A stretch of DNA of 64,000 bases from Lysinibacillus_B sp050613145. Its GTDB lineage: Bacteria; Bacillota; Bacilli; Bacillales_A; Planococcaceae. This document shows, piece after piece, positions 34,577 through 42,998 of this stretch. Made by a program: the position numbers and the translations under genes. Every line of letters starts with the position of its first letter. Position 1 is the stretch's first letter. The stretch covers positions 1,984,001-2,048,000 of the forward strand of contig NZ_CP192507.1 in NCBI RefSeq assembly GCF_050613145.1, in the 5' to 3' direction. A model generated the notes under the pieces. It was not told the origin of the DNA and did not search any database. It saw only the letters and a list, made by a program, of their open reading frames with translations.

Positions 34577-35945
34577 TTCATTAGAGAGTTTAATGAATGA
34601 AGGAAGATCAAATATAAATGCAGAGATCAGGGATGATATTGTAAGCAGTATTTATGCTACAAGTAAATCGTTATGTAAGGAAGCGGTAAGCTATCAGAAA
34701 GAAAAGTCTAACCGATCAGATACTTTGGATGCAATATTTACTTCTAAACTCTTAGGTTTCCCTATTATGCTATTAATGCTTGGTGTAGTATTTTACGTTA
34801 CCATTGCAGGTGCAAATGTACCTTCTTCCATGCTTGCTGAGGGCTTTGGTTGGGCAGAAGGAAAACTCACAATGGCTTTTCAAGCAATCAATGCACCAGA
34901 ATGGCTACACGGAGTGCTAGTTCTTGGGCTGTTTAGAGGAACAGGATGGGTGATAAGTGTCATGCTGCCGCCAATGGCTATATTTTTCCCGATCTTCGCT
35001 TTATTAGAGAATTATGGTTATTTGCCAAGGGTTGCTTTTAATATGGACCGTTTATTTCAACGGGCAGGTGGGCATGGCAAACAATCACTCACTATGGCAA
35101 TGGGTTTCGGGTGTAACGCAGCAGCTATTATGTCAACGAGAATTATAGAATCACCAAGAGAGAGAATGCTGGCAATTTTAACGAACAATTTTGTCCCATG
35201 TAACGGAAGATGGCCAACGTTAATTTTACTAGCTTCTCTATTCATGACAGCTGGTTTTGCTGGTGCAGCGGGTACATTAGCAACAGCGGGTATATTAATG
35301 GGCTTCGTTCTTTTTGGAGTTGTTGTTACTTTAAGCGTATCTTGGGTACTATCTAAAACGGCTTTAAAAGGAGTTCCCTCTCATTACACATTGGAACTTC
35401 CCCCTTTTAGAAGACCTAAGATTATTAATACTATAGTAAGAGCAAGTATTGATAAAGCCTGGAATGTCTTAAAAAGAGCAGTAATAGTAGCGGCTCCGGC
35501 GTCCATTATTACATGGATTTTAGCTAATGTGTTTATTGGCGATACAAGTATATTAATGTATTTTATTAACTTCCTAGATCCATTTGGAAAGGCTTTGGGA
35601 TTAGATGGATTCATCCTAGCCGCCTTTATCCTAGGGCTACCTGCCAACGAAATTGTAATTCCAATCCTTATCATGGCTTATTTATCTCAAGGGGCTATGC
35701 TGGAAATTGACGATTTAGGCAAGTTAAAGCAAGTGTTTATAGACCACGGCTGGACTTGGTTAACAGCATTAAATATGATGTTATTTTCATTATTGCACTA
35801 TCCATGCGGAACGACACTATTAAATATTTATAAAGAAACAAAAAGTAAAAAATGGACCTTTATGTCATTTGCGATTCCAACAGCTATCGCCATCGGAGTT
35901 ACATTCCTTACAGCGACTGTTGCTAGACTATTTGGCTGGGTTTAA
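34548..35945 (+). CDS. feoB: FeoB, membrane channel half (split FeoB)
   Basis: 465 residues from the ATG at 34548, inside the end of the GTPase gene. After a ~75-residue cytosolic segment there are about eight membrane spans and the two Gate motifs: NYGYLPRVAFNMDRL with GGHGKQSLTMAMGFGCNAAA, and LGLPANEIVIPILI; NNFVPCNGRWPTLI and LHYPCGTTLLNIYKETKS carry conserved Cys residues. It forms the Fe2+ permease with the separate GTPase subunit. A strong terminator follows, closing the feoA-feoB-feoB operon. Confidence 0.93.
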   Translation: MSSEMPLNRNSLESLMNEGRSNINAEIRDDIVSSIYATSKSLCKEAVSYQKEKSNRSDTLDAIFTSKLLGFPIMLLMLGVVFYVTIAGANVPSSMLAEGFGWAEGKLTMAFQAINAPEWLHGVLVLGLFRGTGWVISVMLPPMAIFFPIFALLENYGYLPRVAFNMDRLFQRAGGHGKQSLTMAMGFGCNAAAIMSTRIIESPRERMLAILTNNFVPCNGRWPTLILLASLFMTAGFAGAAGTLATAGILMGFVLFGVVVTLSVSWVLSKTALKGVPSHYTLELPPFRRPKIINTIVRASIDKAWNVLKRAVIVAAPASIITWILANVFIGDTSILMYFINFLDPFGKALGLDGFILAAFILGLPANEIVIPILIMAYLSQGAMLEIDDLGKLKQVFIDHGWTWLTALNMMLFSLLHYPCGTTLLNIYKETKSKKWTFMSFAIPTAIAIGVTFLTATVARLFGWV

Positions 35946-35990
35946 AAAACTATTATATATTTTGGAAGCTGTGGAAAGTATGGTAGCTTC

Positions 35991-36039
35991 AGACTGTAGA
36001 TAAATTCAAAGAAATTTGAATTTGCCTACAGTCTTTTTT
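35991..36039 (+). terminator. Terminator of the feo operon
   Basis: AGACTGTAGATAAATTCAAA (35991-36010) pairs with TTTGAATTTGCCTACAGTCT (36014-36033), then T6. Confidence 0.92.
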
Positions 36040-36040
36040 A

Positions 36041-36512
36041 ATAAATGGTGATGAACCGTCAATTTCCGCTCCAACACTCGTTTTCTACGTACGGTTGAGC
36101 ATCAAAAATTCTCGTCGCTCATCCTTCGCTCCTACTGTTTCTTGAGACCAACATGATGTTGGTCACTTGCTTTACGATACATGTATTACAGTTTGGGGAA
36201 TTTATAGTTTGAGAGAGAGGAAATGGAACAAGTGCCCGTATTGCGAGGAAAATATGACGAGGAAACAAATTTCATGAAAGTTCTTTGTACCATTTCGAGA
36301 AAAATATGATTCTTGTAATAAGTATATTTATGTGAAGCCATACGAGAGGAGAAAAATCTATTACGTATTACTGATGTATAGCTTAAATTCGGTATTAATG
36401 CAGCTAATTATTAACTTAAAGTAGAAAAAATAATTCGTAGAGGGGGAAAGTAGATTGGTGTCGAATATTCTTTCTTAAGGTTTGGATATGACCGACCAAA
36501 GGGGGAGTTAGA
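36041..36512. other. Intergenic region with a perfect short hairpin
   Basis: 470 bp with no intact gene. GACCAACATGATGTTGGTC at about 36146 is a palindrome near a GC-richer patch (GCTCATCCTTCGCTCC), probably a dispersed repeat remnant. AGGGGGAGTTAG just before 36513 is the RBS of the next gene. Confidence 0.4.
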
Positions 36513-36809
36513 ATGGCAATGTACTTTTCAATGTATTGGCACTTTATTATTATGGCTATGCTTGTGATGATCTTTAGTGGTGTCATAGGTTTTCGTTTTC
36601 CACGCTTTCCGTTTTATATTGTCCTAATTGCTAGTGGAGTGATCGGCTATGTTTACAGTGTTTTGACGAATTTAGAAGAACTATTCTTTGTTTTTATTAT
36701 TGCTAATGTTTACATGTCAATAGTTCCGATTGTTTTAATTGAATGGGCAGTCTATATGAGGAAAAAGGCAGATGAAATCGAGATGCATATGAGTTTGGTT
36801 CAAAAATAA
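36513..36809 (+). CDS. Small membrane protein (98 aa)
   Basis: 98 residues, AAGGGGGAG upstream of the ATG. Three hydrophobic spans (HFIIMAMLVMIFSGVIGF, FYIVLIASGVIGYVYSVL, FVFIIANVYMSIVPIVLI) and a charged C-terminus (MRKKADEIEMHMS). No family recognised. It is followed by its own terminator. Confidence 0.7.
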   Translation: MAMYFSMYWHFIIMAMLVMIFSGVIGFRFPRFPFYIVLIASGVIGYVYSVLTNLEELFFVFIIANVYMSIVPIVLIEWAVYMRKKADEIEMHMSLVQK

Positions 36810-36828
36810 TGATGAAATGCTTAAGAAG

Positions 36829-36873
36829 AACACCTATAAACGTTGGTAAAACAACGGTTATAGGTGTTTTTTG
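36829..36873 (+). terminator. Terminator after the small membrane protein
   Basis: AACACCTATAAACGTTG pairs with CAACGGTTATAGGTGTT (36829-36868), then T run. Confidence 0.9.
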
Positions 36874-37610
36874 TTTAGTAATAAGTAATTAACCAATTAA
36901 AAAGCGCTTTAAATCTTAAATTTAGAGCTTGAGGCATTTTTATGAGATATCCGAAAGGGTAAAATAAAAATTTAATTTTTCATTATATCAACAAATTTCT
37001 GGAAAGGTTTTTTAATTATTGCATTAGTAATACTAAAACCTCTTATGAAATCTGTTTTATTGTAAATTAAATGTGAAATCATTCTTAATACACACAATAA
37101 AATTTAATTTAACATTTCATAAACAATGATTTTATCAAAATGGGTATACGACTTAAAAATAAATAAGTGTCATGGGGATTTGACAATTATTTTCAAATAA
37201 GTTGTATATCGAAATCGCTTATTTGTTTGAAATGCGATTTAAAAAACTACCATTAACTTTTCAAGCTACTAATAAAGCGCTAGGGTTCGGTATTTCTCCA
37301 ACAGGAGATGGAGCAGATGAAATGCAAAGAAAAAGCGTTCATTTTCTAAATTACTAGATGATTTACGGTGATTTTTTGAACTAATTGTAGGATTTAAGTG
37401 GAGGAAATGATGAAATAAGCGCCATTTTAGAATTCTTTTAAATCAACATTGTCACTTATTCATGTTCATTTTGATACAAAAAAGGTGAAATTCATGAGCA
37501 AAACCAAGGATTTACATATAAATTTCAGCATCAAAATAATGGATAATCCCAGCTTAAACACATCGAAAATGAAATAAATTACACACATATCACGCATCGC
37601 TTTCCATCAG
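36874..37610. other. 0.7-kb AT-rich region with possible gene debris
   Basis: A 41-codon ORF at 37232-37357 (MRFKKLPLTFQATNKALGFG) lacks an RBS and looks like a fragment. Nothing else was recognised up to the promoter at 37611. Confidence 0.4.
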
Positions 37611-37639
37611 TTGACATGTAAAATGATGCGTGTTATATT
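37611..37639 (+). promoter_or_regulatory. Sigma-A promoter for the DUF896/dioxygenase operon
   Basis: TTGACA (37611-37616), 17-bp spacer, TATATT (37634-37639). It precedes the palindrome at 37651 and the two genes at 37703 and 37951. Confidence 0.8.
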
Positions 37640-37650
37640 TCAATAAACGA

Positions 37651-37670
37651 ATATCTCGAATTCAAGATAT
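37651..37670. promoter_or_regulatory. MhqR-like operator
   Basis: ATATCTCGAATTCAAGATAT is a 20-bp inverted repeat with one mismatched pair, 12-31 bp after the -10, at the expected transcription start. It closely matches the TATCTCGAATTCGAGATA operator of the quinone-sensing MarR-type repressor MhqR in Bacillus. The downstream gene is an MhqO-type dioxygenase, as in that regulon. Confidence 0.75.
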
Positions 37671-37702
37671 TATACAATCACATAAGTAGGAGGGCGCTTA
37701 AG

Positions 37703-37867
37703 ATGATGGAATTACTCAATCGAATGAATGCATTAGCAGTAAGAAATAAGGAAGTTGGCTTAACGCCTACTGAAGTAAAAGAGCGTGAGCAATTACGCCA
37801 ACAATACTTGCAGCAAATTCGTTGTCAAGTGTTAGCTAATATGAATTGCTTTGCATTAAGTCGATGA
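37703..37867 (+). CDS. DUF896-like small protein (54 aa)
   Basis: 54 residues, TAGGAGGG before tandem ATG codons (37703 and 37706). The core LLNRMNALAVRNKEVGLTPTEVKEREQLRQQYLQQIR fits the YnzC/DUF896 helical hairpin family. It is too short for automatic ORF calling. First gene behind the MhqR-like operator; 83 bp before the dioxygenase gene. Role unknown. Confidence 0.75.
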   Translation: MMELLNRMNALAVRNKEVGLTPTEVKEREQLRQQYLQQIRCQVLANMNCFALSR

Positions 37868-37950
37868 ATTTGGACAGGATGTAACACTAGCTAAAATTAA
37901 ACAATATAAAAGCAATTCACTTTATTTCTAAACTGAAGGAGGCACTTAAC

Positions 37951-38895
37951 ATGAACATTAATGGGCATCACCATATTTCCATGATTACGAAAGATGCAAA
38001 GCGTAATAACGCATTTTATACAAACGTATTAGGGTTACGTCGAGTGAATATGACGGTAAACCAAGATTCACCTAATATGTATCACCTATTTTTCGGGGAT
38101 CGAACAGGGTCACCGGGAACAGAATTAACGTTTTTTGAAATTCCAAATGCGGGTCAAACACATAAAGGGACAAATAGCATTTCGCGTATTGGCTTATTTG
38201 TACCGACAGTCGAGAGCTTGGATTATTGGAAAGAGCGCTTCACTCAGTTTGGTGTTGCGTTTGAAACAGAAGTAACGGACTATGCGAATAAAGCAGCACT
38301 TCATTTCCGAGATCATGAAATGCTCGAAATGGTGTTACTTGTTGTACCTGAAAATACAATTTTGCCAGCTCAATGGGAAGCTTGGGAGAAAAGTGAGGTT
38401 CCGAACGAGCATCGCATTTTAGGAATGGCGAGTGTGGAGTTGAAGGTGCGTAATCCGAAAGCGACGGCGGAAGTGCTACATGAACTTTTCGGCTATGAAG
38501 TAGTAGAGCAAAAAGGTATCCAAACGATTATGCAAACGGAAGCGGGCGGGGTATTTAGTGAGCTTGTGTTGATAGAAGAGGATGGTCCAGCTGAAAAGCC
38601 AGGAAGAGGGAGTGTGCATCACGTAGCGATTCGTGTGGAAAATGTGGAGCAACTAAAGCGTTTCGATGAGCTACTAAAGGCGCGCGGCGTAACGACTTCA
38701 AATGTAGTTGATCGCTATTACTTTGAAAGTGTGTACTTCCGTGATGCAAACAACATTTTATTTGAACTCGCAACCGATGAACCGGGCTTTACGATTGCCG
38801 GGGATATCGAGACGTTGGGTGAAAAACTGCATCTACCACCAAAATTTGAGCATCGTAGAGAAGAGATTGAAGCGATGTTAACACCATTAGATTAA
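37951..38895 (+). CDS. mhqO: Ring-cleaving dioxygenase, VOC/glyoxalase family (MhqO-like)
   Basis: 314 residues, AAGGAGG before the ATG. Two vicinal-oxygen-chelate modules: the first starts GHHHISMITKDAKRNNAFYT, the second runs through GSVHHVAIRVENVEQLKRFD, with metal ligands His7/8, the second-module His and a C-terminal Glu (NILFELATDEPG). The pattern matches MhqO/MhqA-type dioxygenases that open hydroquinone rings in the quinone/electrophile response. The MhqR-like palindrome upstream supports it. Biochemical substrate is inferred from family. Confidence 0.88.
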   Translation: MNINGHHHISMITKDAKRNNAFYTNVLGLRRVNMTVNQDSPNMYHLFFGDRTGSPGTELTFFEIPNAGQTHKGTNSISRIGLFVPTVESLDYWKERFTQFGVAFETEVTDYANKAALHFRDHEMLEMVLLVVPENTILPAQWEAWEKSEVPNEHRILGMASVELKVRNPKATAEVLHELFGYEVVEQKGIQTIMQTEAGGVFSELVLIEEDGPAEKPGRGSVHHVAIRVENVEQLKRFDELLKARGVTTSNVVDRYYFESVYFRDANNILFELATDEPGFTIAGDIETLGEKLHLPPKFEHRREEIEAMLTPLD

Positions 38896-38948
38896 TAAAT
38901 AAGCGGCATATGCTCGAGTTTCACTTGAGTGTATGCCGCTTATTTATT
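38896..38948 (+). terminator. Terminator of the dioxygenase operon
   Basis: Long stem AAGCGGCATATGCTCGAG / CTTGAGTGTATGCCGCTT (38901-38941), extended by AATAAAT/ATTTATT. Confidence 0.9.
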
Positions 38949-39092
38949 GAAGATATATTTAGTGCTTATAAGTCGATATTACCGACCGTTTAATGTCTTC
39001 ACTCACCGAGGTTCAGTTTGATCGAAACAAAAACGATTCACTTTAAGAGCAGAAATATGAATAAACGACAACTTTTCTTAATTTTCTGAATG

Positions 39093-39122
39093 GTTTACTT
39101 GTGAACTATATGGCGTTATAAT
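39093..39122 (+). promoter_or_regulatory. Promoter with small inverted repeat before the SDR-MarR pair
   Basis: TATAAT at 39117-39122 is a good -10; GTTTAC-TT-GTGAAC (39093-39106) is an inverted repeat over the -35 area and may be the site of the MarR protein encoded downstream. The -35 hexamer is poor, which would suit regulation. Confidence 0.4.
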
Positions 39123-39156
39123 GAAGTCGAATAAATTGAAAAGAGGCGATTTTATA

Positions 39157-39909
39157 ATGAGATTACAAGATAAAGTTGTTATTATTACGGGTGGTGCTGG
39201 TGGTATCGCAACAGGTATGGCGATGGCAATGGCAAAAGAGGGTGCTATCCTTGCGTTAGTAGATATTAATGAAGAAGCAGGTCAAAAAGTGCTAGCAAAA
39301 GTACACGAATACTCACCACAATCTATTTACTTCAATGGTGACTTATTTGATGTAGCAAACTTACCAAATATCGTAACTACTGTCGTAGAAAAGTTTGGTA
39401 AACTAGATGTATTAGTGAACAATGCACATGCATCTACACAAAAACCGTTTGAAGAGTTAACACAAGAAGACTTCGATTTATCATTTGGTACTGGTTTCTA
39501 CCCAACTTTCTACTTAATGAAAGCAGCATTACCGTATTTAAAAGAAACACAAGGCTCTATTATTAATTTTGCATCTGGTGCTGGTTTAGCTGGTCAACCA
39601 ACACAAGCAGCATACGCAGCTGCAAAAGAAGCAATTCGCGGTATTACACGTGTTGCGGCAAATGAATGGGGCAAGTATAATATCAATATTAACTTAATCA
39701 GCCCAATCGCGAAAAGTCCTGGTGTAGAAGCATGGGCTAAGCAGTTCCCTGAAATGTATCAGGATAGCTTATCTCGAATTCCACTTGGTCGTTGGGGTGA
39801 GCCGGAAGAGGATATCGGTCGTGTAGCTGTTTTCCTCGCTTCAGAAGATGCTCGCTATATTACAGGACAAACAATTATGGTTGATGGTGGTTCAGTTCAA
39901 CTACGTTAA
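39157..39909 (+). CDS. Short-chain dehydrogenase/reductase (SDR)
   Basis: 250 residues from the ATG at 39157 (AAAGAGGCG upstream); an ATG at 39121 in frame overlaps the -10 box. Rossmann loop VVIITGGAGGIATGMAMAMA (~residues 7-26), NNAHAS, catalytic Ser in IINFASGAG and YAAAKEA, and C-terminal TGQTIMVDGGS. A classical SDR using NAD(P). Substrate unknown. The MarR gene starts 17 bp later, so the two are probably co-transcribed. Confidence 0.9.
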   Translation: MRLQDKVVIITGGAGGIATGMAMAMAKEGAILALVDINEEAGQKVLAKVHEYSPQSIYFNGDLFDVANLPNIVTTVVEKFGKLDVLVNNAHASTQKPFEELTQEDFDLSFGTGFYPTFYLMKAALPYLKETQGSIINFASGAGLAGQPTQAAYAAAKEAIRGITRVAANEWGKYNININLISPIAKSPGVEAWAKQFPEMYQDSLSRIPLGRWGEPEEDIGRVAVFLASEDARYITGQTIMVDGGSVQLR

Positions 39910-39926
39910 GATCGAGGGATATCATA

Positions 39927-40352
39927 ATGAAGAAGCCAAGTATTTACGAATTAGTTAATATGGTCGAGCAGGTAAACAATGCAAGTATTATTCAATATAC
40001 CGATAGCTTATCAAAACCAATTGGAATATCGTCCATCATTGTGTTAAGCGAAATAAAGAAGCAAAAAAAATGCCAGCCAATCCAATTAGCCAATAAATTA
40101 GGCTACTCAAAAAGCAGCATTACCGCTATTTCGAATAAGCTACTACAAGCGGGCTATATTACAAGCATTGCTGATCCACACGACCGTCGAAGTATCTCCT
40201 TTGAGGTTACAAACGAAGGTATCGCTATATTAAAAGAAGCCGAAATGCTTGGTCAACAATATTACGAAACGATTTATTCCGTTTTGACAGAAGAAGAGCT
40301 TTCTCAATATATCCATATCCAAAGAAAGCTACTGTATCATCTTAAAAATTAA
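39927..40352 (+). CDS. MarR-family transcriptional regulator
   Basis: 141 residues. Winged helix: IQLANKLGYSKSSITAISNKLLQAGYI (recognition helix residues ~53-70) and the wing DPHDRRSISFEVT. The RBS is weak (TCGAGGGATATCATA before the ATG). The size and family are the same as MhqR, so it may control the SDR promoter, the palindrome at 37651, or both. A terminator follows. Confidence 0.88.
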   Translation: MKKPSIYELVNMVEQVNNASIIQYTDSLSKPIGISSIIVLSEIKKQKKCQPIQLANKLGYSKSSITAISNKLLQAGYITSIADPHDRRSISFEVTNEGIAILKEAEMLGQQYYETIYSVLTEEELSQYIHIQRKLLYHLKN

Positions 40353-40365
40353 ATCAAACATAAAT

Positions 40366-40416
40366 AAGCTCCCTCACTTGCCATTTAACTTGGTCTAAGT
40401 AGGGGAGCTTTGTTTT
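40366..40416 (+). terminator. Terminator of the SDR-MarR operon
   Basis: AAGCTCCCTCACTT pairs with AAGTAGGGGAGCTT; followed by TTGTTTT. Confidence 0.8.
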
Positions 40417-40553
40417 GATAATAAACAGTATGGCAATGATTGTGAATGTCTCACGATATTTATATGATCAAACAATGAATTGGAAAAATCCTCTTTTAAA
40501 GATTAGAATAAGTTAAGAATAGTTTTACAGCTACTAGAAGGAGGAAAGACGAA

Positions 40554-40874
40554 GTGAATTATAAAGAAATTATGGATATCAATCAGTGGCAACAGATTTT
40601 AGCTACCTCCAATGAACAGCCTATTGTTGTGTTCAAGCATAGTACAACATGCCCGATTAGCGCAGCAGCGTATCGTGAGTTTGCATCGGTCGAGTTACAA
40701 GAGGCATATTTAGTAAAGGTAATTGAGCATCGTGATGTCTCAAATGAGATCGCTAAGGATTTACAAGTACAACATGCGTCACCGCAAGCGATTGTTATTC
40801 AAAGCGGTCAAGCAACTTGGCAAGCGACACATTATAAAATTACAGCGAATGCGCTAAAAGAAGCATTGGCATAA
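40554..40874 (+). CDS. ytxJ: YtxJ-like bacilliredoxin-type protein
   Basis: 106 residues from a GTG start with AGGAGGAAAG upstream. Thioredoxin-like fold with a single active-site Cys in VFKHSTTCPISAAAYREF (about residue 34), the YtxJ/DUF2847 signature. YtxJ is linked to bacillithiol-dependent redox repair. Monocistronic. Confidence 0.9.
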   Translation: MNYKEIMDINQWQQILATSNEQPIVVFKHSTTCPISAAAYREFASVELQEAYLVKVIEHRDVSNEIAKDLQVQHASPQAIVIQSGQATWQATHYKITANALKEALA

Positions 40875-40890
40875 CTAGTGTAACCCACTT

Positions 40891-40926
40891 AAAGGTCTGT
40901 TAGATTCATTTCTAGCAGACTTTTTT
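40891..40926 (+). terminator. Terminator of ytxJ
   Basis: AGGTCTGTTAGA pairs with TCTAGCAGACTT, then T6. Confidence 0.8.
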
Positions 40927-41027
40927 GAATGGAAAGACGTTATTTTTGAAGTGACGTATTTGCAGCTATATGGCGTAAACAGTGTATAATGATAGAAGGT
41001 ATTTCGAATTTTTGAATTATTTTATTT

Positions 41028-41077
41028 CCTCATTTCAAGTTTAAGTGAGAATCATATGCAACTTTTTTGAAATGAGG
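41028..41077 (+). promoter_or_regulatory. Leader hairpin before serine acetyltransferase
   Basis: A perfect 11-bp stem, CCTCATTTCAA (41028-41038) with TTGAAATGAGG (41067-41077), closes a 28-base loop in the 5' leader, between TATAAT (40985-40990) and the start at 41153. There is no T tract. Could be a leader control element; no T-box or SAM-riboswitch consensus was recognised. Confidence 0.45.
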
Positions 41078-41152
41078 TTAGTATAAAGAGAAGTATTAAG
41101 TTAAAATAGCAATTATATAAACTTAGATAATAGTAAATTCGGGGAGTAAAAA

Positions 41153-42097
41153 ATGATGAAATTAAATGAATGGTTAAACACAGAAGTGCCGAATATCGCG
41201 CACTCGCTGAATGAAATCAATCAACGGTATGTTGATATTGAAAATTCGATTGGTTTTTCAGGAAAAGATAAAATTTATAAAGTGCTTCATAAGTTCCAGG
41301 CCGTATTGTTTCCGGGGTTTTATAATTGTCAGCCGATTGATGAGACAAGATTGAATGTTGAAATTAGTAATAATTTAAGAGAAGCTGCGTTAGATTTACG
41401 CGATATCCTTGAAAAAGTAATGATTTATAACAGGAATACGACTGAATCAGTATATAACCAACAAGAATGTAGAGAACAAGCGGATAACATTGTGATGACG
41501 CTTATTAATAAGTTGCCGACAATTCGTCAACTCATTCAAACCGATATTCAAGCTGCCTATAACGGGGATCCAGCTGCTGTTTCTACAGAAGAAATTTTAT
41601 TAAGCTATCCGTCCATTATTGCGATGTGCATTCATCGTATTGCGCATGAGCTGTATAAATTAGATGTAAAAATTGTTCCGCGCATTATGTCCGAATATAC
41701 ACATCAATTAACAGGGATTGATATTCATCCAGGTGCGTCAATTGGGGAATCGTTCTTTATCGATCACGGAACAGGTGTCGTCATCGGTGAAACATGTACG
41801 ATCGGAAAAAATGTTAAAATCTATCAAGGGGTTACATTGGGTGCGTTAAGTTTCCCACTTGATGAAAATGGTAACCCGATTAAAGGCATTAAGCGTCATC
41901 CGGACATTGAAGACAATGTCATTATTTATGCAGGTGCAACAATTCTAGGAGGAGAAACAAAGATTGGTCATGATTCCATTCTAGGCAGTAATATTTGGGT
42001 AACGCATTCGATCTCACCGTATTCCCGAGTGTATAATTCGCAGCCATCACCTAAAATTAGTAATGGCCAAATGAAAAATAGCGGTTCTGAAATGTAG
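41153..42097 (+). CDS. Serine O-acetyltransferase (EpsC/SrpH type)
   Basis: 314 residues, GGGGAG before the ATG. The N-terminal ~170 residues are helical. The C-terminal left-handed beta-helix carries hexapeptide repeats: GIDIHPGASIGESFFIDHGTG, VVIGETCTIGKNVKIYQGVT, HPDIEDNVIIYAGATILGG. The catalytic His sits in IDHGTGVVIG. Longer N-terminus than CysE (~220-270 aa), matching the EpsC/SrpH subgroup. It acetylates L-serine for cysteine synthesis. No cysK is adjacent. Confidence 0.9.
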   Translation: MMKLNEWLNTEVPNIAHSLNEINQRYVDIENSIGFSGKDKIYKVLHKFQAVLFPGFYNCQPIDETRLNVEISNNLREAALDLRDILEKVMIYNRNTTESVYNQQECREQADNIVMTLINKLPTIRQLIQTDIQAAYNGDPAAVSTEEILLSYPSIIAMCIHRIAHELYKLDVKIVPRIMSEYTHQLTGIDIHPGASIGESFFIDHGTGVVIGETCTIGKNVKIYQGVTLGALSFPLDENGNPIKGIKRHPDIEDNVIIYAGATILGGETKIGHDSILGSNIWVTHSISPYSRVYNSQPSPKISNGQMKNSGSEM

Positions 42098-42199
42098 TTT
42101 TTATTAATTAAAGGTGATTTTAAAAAATAAGAATAAAACCTCTTCTTTTGCAAATCATATGATTGTTTGAAAAATATGATGAAGAGCGAGGTTTTTAGT

Positions 42200-42547
42200 A
42201 TGGGTGTAGTAACAAATAACAATGACAAATTTCAGGCATGTATTGATGCTTGTTTAAAATGTGTACAGGCTTGCTATGAGTGTTTCAATGCATGTTTAAA
42301 TGAACCCGACTTAAACGCACGAAAAAATTGTGTAAGCACACTTGTTGAATGCGCAATGATGTGCGAAATGTCAGTATCAATGATGTCAATGAATGGACAG
42401 TTTTCTAAAGAACATTGTGAGCTATGTGCAAAAATTTGTGATAAATGTGCAGAAGAGTGTGCTATGTTTAAAGACGATCATTGTCAAAAATGTGCTGATA
42501 TTTGCCGTATGTGTGCGGAAGAATGTAGAAAAATGGCTACTATGTAA
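42200..42547 (+). CDS. Four-helix-bundle cysteine-rich protein (DUF326/Csp-type copper storage)
   Basis: 115 residues from the ATG at 42200 (GAGCGAGG upstream); the frame extends to 42167. Rich in regularly spaced cysteines: CIDACLKCVQACYECFNAC, CAMMCEMS, CELCAKICDKCAEECAMF, CQKCADICRMCAEECRKM. This matches DUF326 four-helix bundles, some of which (Csp) store Cu(I) along the bundle core. Cytosolic, no signal peptide. Copper as ligand is inferred from family. Confidence 0.88.
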   Translation: MGVVTNNNDKFQACIDACLKCVQACYECFNACLNEPDLNARKNCVSTLVECAMMCEMSVSMMSMNGQFSKEHCELCAKICDKCAEECAMFKDDHCQKCADICRMCAEECRKMATM

Positions 42548-42566
42548 TTTATTAAAGAGAAGAATG

Positions 42567-42611
42567 GCGAGGAAAGGTATGATTAGTCTTTTTCCTCGTT
42601 ATTTTTTTATG
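42567..42611 (+). terminator. Terminator of the Cys-rich protein gene
   Basis: CGAGGAAA pairs with TTTCCTCG over a 15-base loop, followed by TTATTTTTTTA. Confidence 0.7.
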
Positions 42612-42729
42612 TATGTGAAGAATTATACTAAAATAAGTATTAACAAAGAATGTCAGATGTGTTGACTATACAAATATCAATGGGGAATTAGCGTGATTTT
42701 TTAGTGGAATGGTTGATAAAAGTGCTTGC

Positions 42730-42845
42730 TCGTTGAGTGGAGCGGAGGCGACTCGACTCGACTCCTGCAGGAAAAGCACTAGCCGAAATAAATTAGTTGA
42801 AGCCGTGCTTGCGGAAAGCGAGTCAGCCGTAGCGGAAATCAACGT
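42730..42845. repeat. GC-rich dispersed-type palindromic repeat
   Basis: GAGTGGAGCGGAGGCGACTC ... GCAGGAAAAGCA ... GCGGAAAGCGAGTCAGCCG ... AGCGGAAATCAACG. Inverted GACTC/GAGTC and CTGCAGG elements in an otherwise AT-rich gap. The composition and layout are typical of dispersed repeats in Planococcaceae; one copy here. The rest of 42612-42998 has no gene. Confidence 0.5.
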
Positions 42846-42998
42846 ATTCTAATGCTCTATTTAATAATAAAAGGTAAATCAACACGCGTGAAAGAATGTC
42901 ATAGTGTCCATCTTACAGAAAAAACTGCAAATATCCTTATTTCACAAACAATGACACCAATGTAGTTTGTTTTTCATACTATATTTTGGGGTGAAAAA

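Noticed and set aside
37232..37357. 41-codon ORF MRFKKLPLTFQATNKALGFG
   Set aside because: No RBS and no neighbours in an AT-rich gap; at best a gene fragment.
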